DNA from: Pseudeuparius sepicola
Taxonomy: Eukaryota; Arthropoda; Insecta; Coleoptera; Anthribidae
Direction: 5' to 3'
Length of the DNA: 64,000 nucleotides
Assembly: GCA_963920635.1 (NCBI GenBank)
Contig: OY987308.1
Location: 21,667,096-21,731,095 of the forward strand
Positions within the stretch are counted from its first letter, which is position 1; each line of letters starts with the position of its first letter. Below the pieces are notes generated by a model, which worked only from the letters and a program-made list of their open reading frames with translations, did no database searches and was not told the DNA's origin. Shown piece after piece: positions 23,750 to 38,700 of this stretch. Both the position numbers and the translations under genes were made by a program.

Positions 23750-26700
23750 CTATTTCTCGAGCAAATCGACCGTCCTCACCTTAACTCCTGCACTCTCGAC
23801 TTTCCGCAGGCATTCCCTGTCGCTCTCCAACATTATTATGCACATGAAACTCTTGCCCGTGTTGGCATCCCTGGGGTACAGAGTTATCGCGTTCAGTCGC
23901 ACGCTCAGATCCTCGCAGTACGCCGCCAGCTGCCTGAAGACCAGCGGGTGTTGCCTGCGCAGCGACACGCCCCTCTCCCTCAGCCGATTCTGGCAGTTCT
24001 CCACCACGACCCTCCGGACGTCGCGCGTCGCCGCGTCGCCCCCCATCGGCCCGCACGTCAGCACCAGCGTCTCGAGGTTCCCGCCCTGGCTCGCCTCGGG
24101 CACGGACACCTCCTTGCTCAGCTTCAGCTTGGCGCACCTCGACACCAGCTGCCGCTCCCACTTGACGGCGCCCGTCGCCGGCGTCTCGGAAACGACGCAC
24201 ACGGACACGTAGAGGACGAGCCTCGTGTCCGGGTTGTAGCCCTTGCACATGCGGACGAGCTCGGCGTACAGCTGGGGCCCCATCTCGCCGGGCAGCAGGT
24301 CCTGCCACCGGACGTAGGTCGGCTCGCCGAGGTGGGCGGCGCCGTCCGACAGGAACTTTTCGGCCGCCTCGGGCGCGGGGAAGAAGCACTTGACGGCGCC
24401 CAGGCCGTGGGAGATGTAGCCGCGGCGGGCGATCTTCGACAGGTGGGGGAGGGAGTCCTTTTGTTCTTTGGCGGCGGCGATGACCTGCCGACACAGGCTG
24501 CCAACCTGGCGAGGAAAAAATCATGTGCAATTTTTTTGGTTTTAATAACACTTTTGAGACGGCACTTACTTAATGGTTACAATGTGTAGCTTTATAAAGG
24601 TTTTTAGTTTTTATAAAAGTGTTTAAAGTTACATCTTAGTTATATTAGTTTGTATCACTGAGTAAAATTATTCTTCAATTTTAAATACATGTGATAACAG
24701 TTTTCCTTGTTTAAAACAGCTCTGTAGCTACAAAACGTGTTAAACAGTTTATTTCCTATGTCAAAAAATCCAAAAATATAATATAATAACATTTTTGAGA
24801 GGGCATTTGCTTAATGGTTACAATGTGTAGTTTTATAAAAGTTTTTATAAAAGTGTTTGAAGTTACATCCTAATCATATAAGCTTGTATTACAGTTTTAA
24901 TATCATGTGATAACACTTATCCTTGTTTATAATGGCTCTATAGCTACATAAAGTGTTAAACAGTTTATTTCCCATGTTGAAAAAAAAAACAAAAATAGAT
25001 TATAATAACATTTTTGAGAGTACATTTACTTAATGGTTACAATGTGTAGTTTTATAAGTGTTTAAAGTTACATCCTAGTCATATTAGGTTGTATTACAGT
25101 TGTAATAACGTGTGATAACAGTTATCCTTGTTTATATAATAGCTCTGTAGCTACAAGTGTTAAAACAGTTTATTTCCTATGTCGAAAAAAACCACAAATA
25201 TAATATAATAACATTTTTGAGAGGGCACTTACTTATTGGCACAGAAAATATATTCAGATAACAGAGCAGAGCTCCTTAATGACAGCTGTCAAATGGACTC
25301 TAACTTCGAAGCTTAATATTTTCCAAATGCATTTATATATTGAGGTCCACTATTAAATGTTGGCTAATCTACAAATTGGGAACATTTTGTATTTTGGGAA
25401 AATAGGTATCATTTCATAGGAAATGCAATCTGCTTGTTTTTGGAGTCTGTAGTTGGAGTCCATTTGACAGGTATTGTTAAGGAGCTTTCTGTTGTGGAAC
25501 TATATGTTCTGTGTTAATGGTTAAAATGTGTAGTTTTATAAAAGTTGTTATAAAAGTGTTTAAAGTTTAAACCTAGTTATATTAGCTAGTATTACAGTTT
25601 TAATAACGTGTGATAACAGTTATCCTTGTTTATAAATAGCTCTGTAGCTACAAAACGTGTTAAACAGTTTATTTCCCATGTTGAAAAAAAAAACAAAAAT
25701 AGAATATACATAATAACATTTTTGAGAGGGCATTTACTTAATGGTTTCAATGTGTAGTTTTATAGAAGTTTTTATAAAAGTGTTTAAAGTTACATCCTAG
25801 TCATATTAGCTTGTATTACAGTTTTAATAATGTGTGATAACAGTTATCCTTGTTTACTAGCTCCGTAGTTACAAAAAGTGATAAACAGTTTATTTCCTAT
25901 GTCGAAAAATCCAAAAATATAATATTTTTAACGACGGCATTCACTTAATGGTTACAATGTGTAATTTTATAAGTGTTTAAAGTTACATCCTAGTTATATT
26001 AGCTTAGAACTTAGAATGGTTGCAAGTCAAACAGCATACAAGGTAGGTCAAAAAATATAAAAATTGCACAAGAGTAAAGTACCCTTAGTTCAAATAATTC
26101 AGCAAAAGGTTATTAAGAAAAATTGTTTAGAATTAAAAGCTATGCCTAAATACCAAAACATAGCCTCCTAAGAAAAAATTTTTTGTGTCAATTAAGTTCC
26201 ACAGTTTCATAATAATCATTTAAAATAAAAATTTTGCACCTTAAATGAGAGTTTTTTAATATACACATTATCATTACTAATATTTTACCTTGTTCAGAAG
26301 AATTTTTGCGAAATTTTAAAATTTTGTTTAATATCGTTGCAACAAACATACAAGTTTGTAATTCCCTAAAAAATTAAAAATCTAAGTTAATTTTACAAAT
26401 ATGCTTGAACTTGAACAAAGTTATGCGAAATTGATATAATTTTGATTGATTTATGAAATTGTTTAGGGTGAATATGAAAACAAAATTTTTTTAGCGAGTT
26501 ATTAATGTTTTTCAAAAAAATATATTTCTTTTCCTTAGGAGGCCATGTTTTGGTATTTAGGCATAACTTTTAATTCTAGACAACTTTTCTTAACAACATT
26601 TTGCTGAATTTTCTGAAATAAGGGTACTTTACTCTTGTACAATTTTTATATTTTTTTACCTATCCTGTATGCTGTTTGACTTGCAACCATTCTAAGTGCG

Positions 26701-29700
26701 CCTAATATGATTATCGAACATGCACCAACTTTCGGGAATATTTGTATTTTCGTTGTGCAATCGATAAAAAAAATCCCATATGTTGCACACTTAAAGGATC
26801 ACACTGTATTCAATGTGTAGTTTTATAAAAGTTTTTATAAAAGTGTTTATAGTTACTTCCTAGTTATATTAGCTTGTATTATAGTTTTAATACTGAGTGA
26901 TAACAGTTATCCTTGTTTATAAATAGCTCCCTGCAGCTACAAAAAGTGTTAAACAGTTTATTTCCTATGTCCTAGCCTGTTTTGCAGTTTTAATAATGTT
27001 TTATAATAGTTAACCTTGTTTATAACAGCTCTGTAGCTATAAAAAGTGTTTAACAGTTTATTTACTATGTCGAAGAAACCAAAAATAGTACCCGAATTAG
27101 TGTAAAGTGCGTCAGATGTACACAGTGCGTATGAATGTTTCAGTGTGTCCTCTTACCCTCGAAAACAGGCAGGTCTTCCGGTGCTTCTCCCAGTGCGCCC
27201 TCCGGCACGTCCTGCTGCAGTACGTGTAGGCGCAATTGTGGCAGTTCTTGAACGCATTCGCCTCCGACGTCGATAGCAGCGCGGTCCTGCCGCACCTGGC
27301 GTACCTGCAACGCACCACGGGCGGCGACCCGGCCGAAAGGTCCGGGTCCCCCGAGTCCCTGCGTCGGGGCGTCTCCGGCCCGTCGAGGGGCTCCCGGTGG
27401 GCGGCGTTGGGCGGCGGACTCGCATTAACTGATGCTGTCCCTGGTGGGGAGAAATCGTTTGTTTCGTGGACGATGTGTGGTAGTTCGAGGCCCTTCTATT
27501 AGATGGCGGCGGTGTGGATATTGTTCCGGCATAGCAATGTAATAGAGGGGTTTGAACAATTCAATTCTAATAATTATTATCTACACTCTATTCAAACTAA
27601 ATGCAAGTGGCGCGTAAACATTTAAGCACGTGAACAATTCTGAGGGCTAATACGAGGCAGGGCCGCATTTAAGACAATCTCTATGAATTTTATAATATAA
27701 AATATTAAAATAATATGGCCCAGTATTAAGAAGTTTAAAAACAAACTTTTATGACACATCTAGTCATTCACTTACCTGCAAATTTCTACTATTAATACAA
27801 ATCGTAGCTCCAACAATTAATAAACAGCGAAAGAATTATATCTGAAAAATATAAAGGACCACTTGCAACTCAATACACCTCTGTAAGAAACACCGACTTG
27901 CTGCACTTGCCTGCCGGGTCAGACTTTATTGCTGGCTAGCCAATAGCAAGCCGATCACGTGCGTATCGCGCTCTAGCCATACAAAAACTTGTGTTTATGT
28001 TTCACTTGCGTTTAGTTTGGATAGAGTTTAGTTTCTTCTTGCTAATTCGTTAGAATTTATTGCAAAAATGTTAGAATAGGTTATTTTTTAACACTTTATA
28101 CAGGGTGCCCAAATTTTGAGTCTAAATATTGGGAACTCAGAATTTATAAGAGACACGAGGTAGCAAAATTGAGTCTGGGAGTCTAATAATATGCCATAGA
28201 GAAGGTTGAGAAAATCCCACAGGTTGCCAAGATTTTTGAAGAAGAAAAAACGAAATTTCCAATTTTCTCAACTTTTCTCTCCTTTAGCCATTATAAATTC
28301 AGAAATCCTCTTAGTTACACTTGAAATTCGGTATACAGAAGTGTAAAAAGGAAATGTTAGAAATGTTTATATTAGTTTAGACCTGACCTGTGGTCTCAAA
28401 ATAATTGAAGCAACTTTCAAATTATCATATTTTTAATTTTAATTATTATATCAATATTTTAACTTTCAGTTACTGGTAAACACTAAAATTTTAAAAGAAA
28501 AATGTCCACAATAAAATAACAGAATTGAGAATAATAAAGTCGACAATTTTAGACAAAATTCAGAATTTTGAAATTCATTAGAAGTCCAAATTTAAAAATC
28601 TGGTAGTAAAGGTCTAAATTTTTAGAATAAAGTAAAAATTATGTTTATACATAAACTATATAGGGTGTTTCCTAAACATGCGGAAAAAATTCAAGGGAAT
28701 ATTCCTTGGGACAAAATAAAAAAATCATATAAACATATGTTCAGAATTGCTTCATTTCCGAAATGAAAAATCGTTTTTCTTATTACTACCTAAGAAATGC
28801 TTGGGCTGAAATTTAGAGTTTAATTAAAATTACATATACCACCTAATAGGAACTTGTTGGAAGCAGGAAAGATATAATACATTGCAAGATGCGTAAGCTC
28901 TTTTCTGGAATCGGAGGTTTTTAAGGACCCATCAGGCAACGCTATTTAAAAAAAAGACCATATTTCGAAAATGAAGCAATTCTGGGCATATGTATGATTA
29001 TAGGAACTCTTTTTTAAATTTTGAACCAAGGAATATTCTCTTAAATTTTTGCCGTATGTTTAGGAAACACCCTGTATAGATGAGAAAAAATCCGATTTTA
29101 AAATTCACTAGAAGAAATATTTTCAGGAGCATGCATAGCAGCTAATAAATGCATCTGATTAATTTTCAAACCTACCACTTAGCGCCCATTCGACCAAGTA
29201 CCTATCAAAATTGCATTTTTAACTCTGCACGCTCAGGATACTATAATAATGTATTTTAACAAATAAGTAAATAAAAATAAATAAATAAAAATAAATAAAT
29301 AAAAATAAATAAATAAAAATAAATAAATAAAAATAAATAAATAAATAAAAATAAATAAATAAAAATAAATAAATAAAAATAAATAAATAAATGAAAATAA
29401 ATTAATGAAAATAAATAAATAAAATTAAATAAATAAAATTAAATAAATAAAATTAAACAAATAAAATTAAATAAATAAAATTAAATAAATAAAAATAAAT
29501 AAATAAAAAAATAAAAAAAATAAAAAAAATAAATAAAAATAAATTTAAAAAACTAAAAATACCTAAATAAAAATAATAAAAAACCGTATTGTTATTTTAT
29601 AAACTGGATCTACTTACACCCGTCTCCTACCTGCTTGAAGGCAGGGGCTCGGGGCTCTCCCCGACGACGGCAGGCCCAGCAGCGAGTCCAGAACATCTTC

Positions 29701-32700
29701 GAGGGTCGTAGATCCAGGCGAGGGCCTTGTGAGAGATTCACCAGCTGTGAGGTGCATCAAATCTGTTTTTTTTTTGTGGGGACAGAGTAAATTAATTGTT
29801 AGTGCGTTAGTAGGGTAAGAACTTGTTAATGGTCGTTTGTACATTGTACAGGGTGTAGCGATAGAAAATATACATCCTGTACGTATTTTTTAGCGAAATA
29901 CTTATACAAAATATTTAAATACATATATCCCGAAATAATTGTTGCAATTTGGAACTTCATATTTTTCGTAAAATTGTTTGGTCCACCATATAATAGCAGC
30001 GTAGTTTTTATTAGCACTTAACTTACTTTTAATAATTAATTCTATTAAATTAGAATAAATACTGATAGCAATTAAAAAAGAGTGTTAATTAATTAATATT
30101 AATGTAACGGAAGTGCATACAGATAACAAAAAGTAAAGCCCAAGCAAGCTACACAAAAAATAAAACATTTTTCTTACCTTAACAAAAAATAAATAAAAAA
30201 ATCACCCACAACCACAAAAAGGTAAAATAAAAAAATAATAAAAATAAAACAATTTATTTGAACTTGACTGGTTATACTTTACAGACATGCGTTGTATAGA
30301 AAAAACTAAGACAAAAATAAAACTTTTTCCTCTAAATAAAACAATAATTGCACGATGTCGTATTAAAAAAATTACACTCCTAAGTTAATATGTTTTTTAA
30401 AAAATAAAATAAACTGTACAGACCTACTCCTAACAATTTCTTAAACATTACGTTCGTTTTGAAGATTCTTTTGAAGAAATTAAAGCACCCCCTCGTCGCA
30501 GAAACAATGAAAAATAAATAAAAACATTTAAAACAGTTTCTATTTATTTTTAGCCATTTTTGCGATTTTTAAATGAAAAATAAGAACATCAAAACGCTAC
30601 ACAATTTACAATTTGTAAACCATGCGGTGACATATAACAAACAAAGACACCAGAATAGCTACAATTTATCTGTGATGTAAATTAAGGACTCCGAAACAAA
30701 AAAAAATAAAATTCATCAAAATTGTAACTTAGAAAATAATATATATATTTTTTTATCAAAGGAAAGCCCCATTTCAAAGCAACAATGTGACACAGATTTA
30801 TTACAAAAGATCCTAAATTAAATAAAATATTAAAGCTTTCAGTCTGATCATTTAAAAGATTATTTCGGCAATTTTTTATATACAATCTCGTAGCACCAAA
30901 TAAATCAAGCATTTCACGTTTTTTTCTTCAAAAAAAAAACACAGAGAGAGCGTTCACAACTTAACATAGAGTTCGATTGGCATCACACAAACACATGAAA
31001 AAATAATTATTATCTAAATAATAATATTATTTATATACACTGATACATATTTAGGTGAATATACAAAAAGCTCGAAAATACCAGAAGTAAATGTTAAAGA
31101 TATTTCTGACGTAATAACTCCTAAATAAACAATTGCATAGTTTAAAAGCACCAACAGTCTTTCACTTGTTTCCCGCATAAAAAAAACTCGCGTCCTCAGG
31201 TCAGGCGGAGAAAAGGTTTACAATATCACTAACACACTCTGCACATACATTCTGAGTATGAAATAATGTCCATTCTTTTCATTTTTTTGCTATCTTAATG
31301 TTATAGTTTATCGGAAAATTTGAAATTTTTGATCGTCTAATTGATTAGTTTGAAACACTGGCGGACTTCGGCCTTTGGGCTAGTATACCTACATAATAAT
31401 AAACTCCTGGACGAAATTAACGCAACATCATAAATTTGACACTTATTTGATGCTATTTTTTTTTCTGAAATTATGATCCGATTTGATTGATTTTTTTGCA
31501 TTGTAGGTTGGTTCCTTGACAATGTCATAGTTTTCGCTGTTTATGATAAAAAGTTCACTTTCGATTTATACCGGGTGTAACAAAAATGTTATGTTTTTTT
31601 CCGAAAATTCGTATCACCCTGTGGAGTATACTAGCAACCGAAACATATAGCAGTTGACATTAGACGGTAGGTCCGTCTTTCTTCAACATTTTCTTTTTTG
31701 GTTTACTTCATTATCTCTGTTATTGAAGGAGATACACTGTTTTATAGCGTAACATGTTTTTATAGACTTTATTATTCAACACAGTCATTGTTAAATGTTT
31801 TCAAGTAGGCTATGGAACTTTTCTGACATTTCAAGGGATGTGTCAACAGATGCTGTGTTTTAAAGTTACAAAGGTCAAATAAAATTCGCCATACCGATAA
31901 AAACTATTTGGAAACTGCTTATTAAACGTTCGTTTCATATGCCCAGTTGCCCGACGAGTATTTTAAAATTGAAAAATGAATCGACCAAAAAATTTATCGG
32001 CAGAAGAAGCAGTAAGAGCTTTAACTTTGGTGGATGAAGGCTATTCGGAAGGAGGAAGACATCGTTCGACGGTTGAACGATTTAACGAGACAGGATCTTA
32101 TACTCTCGAACAGGAATATCTCTAGTACTAGGCTAATAAGTGAGCTTAGAACTGCTCGCCATCATACAATATCGTCTCGAACAATCAGAAGACGTTCAAA
32201 TGAGGCTGGTTTAAACGACAGAATAGTTGGGCAACTGGGCATATGAAACAAACGTTTAATAAGCAGTTTCTGAACAGTTTTTATCGGTATGGCGAATTTT
32301 ATTTGACCTTTGTAACTTTAAAACACAACATCTGTTGACACATCGCTTGAAATGTCAGAAAAGTTCCATAGCCTACTTGAAAACATTCAACAATGACTGT
32401 GTTGAATAATAAAGCCTATAAAAACATGTTACGATATAAAACAGTGTATCTCCTTTAATAACAGAGATAATGAAGTAAACCAAAAAAGAAAATGTTGAAG
32501 AAAGATGGACCTACCGTCCAATGTCAACTGCTACATGTTTTGGTTGCTAGTGTACTCCACAGGGTGATACGAATTTTCGGAAAAAACATAACATTTTTGT
32601 TACACCCGGTATAAATCGAAAATGAACTTTTTATCATAAACAGCGAAAACTATGACATTGTCAAGGAACCAACCTACAATGCAAAAAAAATCATTCAAAT

Positions 32701-35700
32701 CGGATCATAATTTCCGGAAAAAAAATAGCATCAAATAAGTGGCACATTTATGATGTTGCGTTAATTTTGTCCAGGAGTTTATTTTTCAATCTGCAAACAA
32801 TGTGCTCTAAAAAACTGCTGGTGTTTAAAACCACCCAAACCTTGCTGCCACTCCATTTTCAGACTGATACAACTTTCACACCCGCATTCGCGCTTCGAAA
32901 TCATCACAAACAACAAACGGACTCGTCCCCCTCTCCGCCCGGCCTCCCGCCCCGCTCTACGCGCGCACCGACTCACCGTTATGGTTCTGCAGCTCGAGCC
33001 TCAACCCCTGACCCCGACCCTCGGCGGCGTCGCCCTCGAGACCGGCCGGAGTCTGCGGACTGTCCGGCGGCCTGGTGCCGACGAACGAGCTCTCCAACCA
33101 GCACAACTTCTGGCTGCCGCGAGGCGACGAGCCCGGCGAACGCGCCGGCGCGTCCAGCGCGTCCGGACGGCGTCCGGACACGTAGTGGACGATGGCCGAC
33201 GTCACCTCCTTGATGCTGGTCTGGATCTCCGGAGACGCGGCGCTCGGTTCGTGGTGCTAGATGGGAGAGACGCCGACGGTCAGGATAACAACGACAACAG
33301 TAGGTAAACTATGCCACGCCGGTTCTAGGCCACTTTTCCCATGTTAATACTTATGAGCAGGGGCGTGCAGTCCATGGAAGCAAGGGAAGCAGTGCTTCCC
33401 CTAAACCAAAACAAGGTAAAATGATGAAATGTAATTTTTGAATTTTGAAACAGGAAGCAATTAGTTTAGTTACCTAGCTAACGCTAAAAATTATCTTATA
33501 TATCATATATCAAACCTACAATATGTTATGCCTCTAGCAAATGCGGCGTTGACTCCGACTGCGCCCATCCTACCGAGCGACAGTACAATGTAAGCTATGC
33601 CGGCCGCTAGCTTTTCTGTAGCGTTCGAGAGTTGAGAGGTTATTGAACTTTCCACCTCCACCGCACTGGCTGACGCGAATGAGAACGCGTGTTTTAAGGG
33701 TGCGTGGAAGCTATCGTTGCAGTAGGTTCGTTGTTTACTTTAGTTGGCTTTGATATATGCGTTGGTGCGTCGTATCTCGGGCGATATGGAAGACAATACA
33801 ATACGGACATGAACATGCAAATACCGTCAACTTCGGCTGTCGGGAATCACGTTTGAAAATGTTAAAGTTGAACAATTAAGTAAGAGTGTGTGGGAATGTG
33901 TAGTGTGTGCCTTATAATAAAGGGATTTTCAACATTAAACTTTGCGGATAAGCTTCAATTAATTACAAACTGAAGGGCAAAACCCCCTATGAAAAATTTA
34001 GCCACAAAAATGAATGAATGACTTTCACAGATATCGCTATTGAGAATATACTTCTCCCGAACATGTTAGAGCATCGATGTTTTTATGATGACGTCACTGA
34101 ATTCGCAAAAAGTGATCGAAGAATCAAATTACATTACAAATATAGGTAAGTTTTTAAACATTGCTTCCCGTACTTAAAATGTCACCGCATGCCCCTGCTT
34201 ATAAGACTATATGTTAGTCCATGTTAATCCTTATGGGACTAACATAGTCTCATAGGATTAACATGGGAAAAATGGTCTAGAACCGGCATAGCTTACCTAC
34301 TGACAACAACCGAGAATTAAGCGATTAAGAGCACTAGCACGGTGCGAAGGTAATCTTTTGGTGGAGTTAGAAGGTGTTTTGTAGCCTGCTGAATGCTCTG
34401 GAAAGGTTTGAACGTGTACCAAATGGCGCTAGATACTTTTGCAAAAAGGATTTTGATAGTTTTGGTGACACAATTAATCCAAGTACACACGAAAGTAAAA
34501 AAAGTTACTTTTCCCGGCTGCCCTCATTACTTAGAAACATCGTTTTTTTGCAAATCGCGACGAGCAAAGGAGTCTGTTTACTCCTCAGAAAAATAACCAA
34601 GTATAGAGGGAGTAAGCACAAAAAGTAAACAGAACCAACATATTTTTGAGTGATGCCACGTACTCCATTATTTACAGCGTTTCATTTCAAAATAGACGGA
34701 TTTAGTAATGGGATTACACGAAGGCGTTAAATAACGTTAAATTAACAAATGTAGTTATTAATTTCTTGTAGTAACAATTTTAAACTAAAACTAAATTGCG
34801 CTGTAATTACAGGGTGTTCGAAAAATAGACGGAGATATTTTAGAGGGTGATTCCCTGTTAAGAAATATGAAAAAAAGTTTCTATAAACATGGGTCCGGAA
34901 ATGCAGAGTTTTCAAGATACAGGATGTTAAATATATTGCATGTCACTGGACAAAATTGGTTTATCAATTTTTGCAAAAAAAATCACAAGTGCCTTGGAAA
35001 ACAAATAATCAAAAGCATTTCTAGGAAAGAGTGTTATTGCAACTTTTCCAATATCATAACATAAAGTACACTACAACCAATTTTGTCCAGTGACATGCAA
35101 TAAAACGGTTTTTTTTTTCTCTCGAAAACGAAGTGAGATAGGAAAACAATACAAGAGGGAAAGAAGTTGTATTTTTAGATGCTTAATCAAACAAAAAATA
35201 TTAAAGTTACAAAAAAGGTAGTGGCGTACATTTTTTTGATAATAATATTCGCTAAGGTGCCCCCCGGGACGCCACTGGACTTAATAAATTTAATCTAGTT
35301 AGGGCGAAATTAGCCTCTTAATACAACAAATAACATTGCCAAATTTCAACAGAATCGAGTAAATAATTTTTAAGACATTAATAATTTCATGTTTTTTTTT
35401 TTATTTAACATCCTGTATCTTGAAAACTCTGCATTTCCGGACCCATGTTTATAGAAACTTTTTTTCATATTTCTTAACAGGGAATCACCCTCTAAAATAT
35501 CTCCGTCTATTTTTCGAACACCCTGTATAGTAGCTATTTATCACTTTAATAAAATCGTCAACAGGTACCTCAAACCGCCCAACATGGCAACGCCGCCGTT
35601 GCCGTCGCGTTCATTACTCGACGGTATTTGTTTTGTGTTCGCCCAGCAAGTCAAGTTTTCCGATTGTTTACGTATCTGTTTTTCGTGTTTTCAATTGTGT

Positions 35701-38700
35701 TTTGTTAACTTACATAGACTATTTATTAGTCTTTAGGATATAGTGACTGATTTTGTATACAATGGGACGCAGAAAGTGTGTGGTGTGTGGCCAAATTGAT
35801 ATTGTATACACGGCCGTAATGTTTGTTTCTACTTCGGTAAATTTCCGTTAGATGTTGGTTGACTACAAACGTGTGTATTTTGATGATGTTGCTTCCTCTA
35901 TCTTTGGTTATTTCTCTGACGCTTACTCTGCGCGAATTTCTAGTTAAAACAGTGTACAGACTTCTAGGGCTGATAGAACACCCAAAAATAAAACGAAAAG
36001 TTCATATAAAGGAGGGGGGGGGGGGGTCAAAATGTATTCCTAAAAGAATACAGGGTGTCAAAATTTGGCGAATAGTTATTGTGTGTTGATATATAGCTAG
36101 TCAAAAATTTAAAAGTGATGCATTAAATAACAAACAACTCAGTTGAAAGGATTTTACTTTTGTTTGTCTCAGTCAAAACCTACTCTGAATGCGAAGTCCG
36201 ATAGAAATGTTATTGTCTGCTACATGAAAATTTTAAATGGCAAATAACCCGAAAACGGTTGCTCTTATTAGAGATGTCTACAAATTCCGCACAAAAATCT
36301 CAGGGTATACATATTTACACACCTAGTCACGTGAACAAAAAAACAGTCATCAAATTTCGTGCAAATCTTTCTATTCGTTCAAAAGTTATTTGGAAAAATA
36401 TAAAACTTAAAACAAATAAGTCTTTTTTATTTTATTAGTGTCCTAAAAAAAAGCCGACAATATCACAAATATTGTTACTAACTCAGACAAATAATAATAA
36501 ACATAGACTAATAATTCAATACAATATACAGTGTGGTCACTCTTACAGTGCATACCATTGGGATATCCGAAACGAATATTTCAGAATCTAGTTGGCCATT
36601 GAAAAGCTCACATCTAGAAATATAAGATTGCCAGGTTTCATAAATTTCCCTTACATATAAAAAAGTTATGAAGGAAGAAAAAAACGCATATTTTCAGTTT
36701 TTCAGCAATATTTCAGGAACTACCCAAGATATCTTAGATTTCTTTTCAGATTATTGAAAGGCATACAAAAACGCAACTTTTCTCTAATTTAACCCACGCT
36801 GTATATCTCTTATCGTTTCGGATGTCCCACTGGTATGCACTGTAAGAGTGTAAGAGTATACCCTATACCAAGATGAAAAATGTTTAGTAACATTATTTGT
36901 CTAAGTTAGTAATAGAAATCTAAATATAACCAACATTAAAAAACAACGATTGGTTGATATTATAGCTACAATCTACATAAAAATTTGGACTGTTATCATT
37001 TGACAACAAATTTTACTGATTTTGTGAATTTACTGATCCTACTTGGTCTATAAATAATATCCTCAATAAATTGCTTATTCTGGCTAAGGTGGCAACGTTG
37101 CATGAGCTCTTTGTGATCGTTGCGCATTGCTTTATTATGCACCGACAGCTGATCCAGAGTACCTTGAGATTTCGCCGGTTTGTGTTGATGTGTTTCGAAT
37201 GTTTACTTTTGCGTTATTCTTGTTTTTTGAGAAGATTTTGTGGTTATTGGACAAAAGACATATAGTTATGTTAGTAATTAGTGACTTAATTAGTGTAGTT
37301 TTAAGAACGATGGGAAGAGTAAAGTGTTGGCATAGGAAACGTAACGTCTGATTATCATATGATGCAGGCTTAAGTGTCAAATTTGTTGTTTTTGTTTTGA
37401 GTAGGCATTTTTTATGTTGGCTGATTACAATGCAGCCTTCAGGTTAGTCTGTGTTTATTATTTGTCTGAGGCAATCTCTATAATATTCCGTGACCAATTG
37501 ATTGCTTAGGTGATCCCTTGATTACTTAGTTCGATTCATTATTAGACTCATTGTTTACTTTTTCCTGTATGGCAGTCGAGTGAGCCATATAGGTCCCAAA
37601 ACAGTGCTGTCTAGTCGATTGTCATCTCTTTCTTAATAAAAATATCTTAACTTTTGCCACATTAAATTAAGTATGATGGATGAGTATGTGAATTTATTAC
37701 AATAATTAGAGAGTAAATTACCTTAGTTTAGTAGTTCAATATGGTAATTTCGGCGGCGTTCGACGGAATGTTCTAACAAACCGTAGCTTTAAGTTAGTCT
37801 ATGTTTATTATTTGTCTGAGGTTGCTAAGGATAAAACTTAAATTTTGACAACCTATATGAATATATTAATACCTTCTAAAGTCACCTAGAAGTCCGACAA
37901 GAAAACAAAACATCCTCCAAGCTGCTCCAATCGACCACCAGGCGCCGTCCAACGACTACCAAAGACAACTTTCACCCGGAAACGCCACATACCTTGCCGT
38001 CGATCCCGTCCTCCCTCCTGCCGTCCAACAGCGAGCTGGCCAGCCTCTCGGCGGGCGTCCTGGGCCTGCTCAGCCTCTCCTGCGACCTCCAGCCGAGGTA
38101 CGGCTGCCTGTAGCTGAAGCTGGACCTCGCCGATCCGGCCGGCGACGCGCCCTGCCTCGCGTTGAAGCTCGCCCTGGTGCTCTGGCAGGGACTCGACGCC
38201 GTCGAGTTCAGCTTCGACGTGCTCCACCTGACGAACGGTTGGGCGCACGGCGTCGGGCTCAGGGCCACCGGGCTCTGCGCGTTCGAGCCCAGGCTGGACA
38301 GGCTCGTCGTCTTTGAGCCCGTGCCTAGGGGGGGACAGAAAACGGAGGCGGTGAGGATGAGCCCGGGCGGTCCTAAAGCACCAAAACTTCATGAACACTC
38401 AACATATTTTGCGAATTTTGAAGCTTAGCGGCACTTGTAAAATGTCATGGTTTAGCTGTTTTTACAAGCTTTTATCAGAGAACACCACCTTCCTTGTTCT
38501 CTGCTTTTATTTAACTTGCCCTGTTAGTATACAGGGTGTAAATGAATAGGTACGAAAAAATTCAAGTGGTGAATCTTTGAGTGATTCTAAGACGAAAAGT
38601 TTATATAAACATAGGTCCGGTAATGCTTCCTTTTCATGATACAGGGTGTCAAACTCTTCTTAAAAAATCGCTTTTTCGTAAATATCTTGATAATCCTTTA

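Larger units (their letters stand above)
24539..27090. repeat. ~220-bp tandem array filling the last intron of the AJM-1-like gene
   Basis: Units carry 'aatggttacaatgtgtag', 'gtgtttaaagttacatccta', 'gtgataacagttatccttg', 'agctctgtagctaca' and 'ttaaacagtttatttcc'. They restart near 24572, 24812, 25030, 25517, 25740, 25948 and (truncated) 26811 and 26960. The array runs from the last coding exon almost to the MYND exon and is interrupted by insertions at 25240-25513 and 26010-26696. Confidence 0.88.
27441..29630. other. Intron of the AJM-1-like gene between exons 6 and 7
   Basis: It holds a fold-back MITE (28661-29076), a microsatellite (29266-29560) and a lone 'acagggtgcccaaattttga' MITE end near 28099. 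No further exon is seen. Confidence 0.45.

Noticed and set aside
23781..24551. Long alternate frames over the last AJM-1-like exon on both strands
   Set aside because: Shadows of a GC-rich coding exon. Only the 23750-24505 minus frame joins in phase to the MYND exon and has balanced composition.
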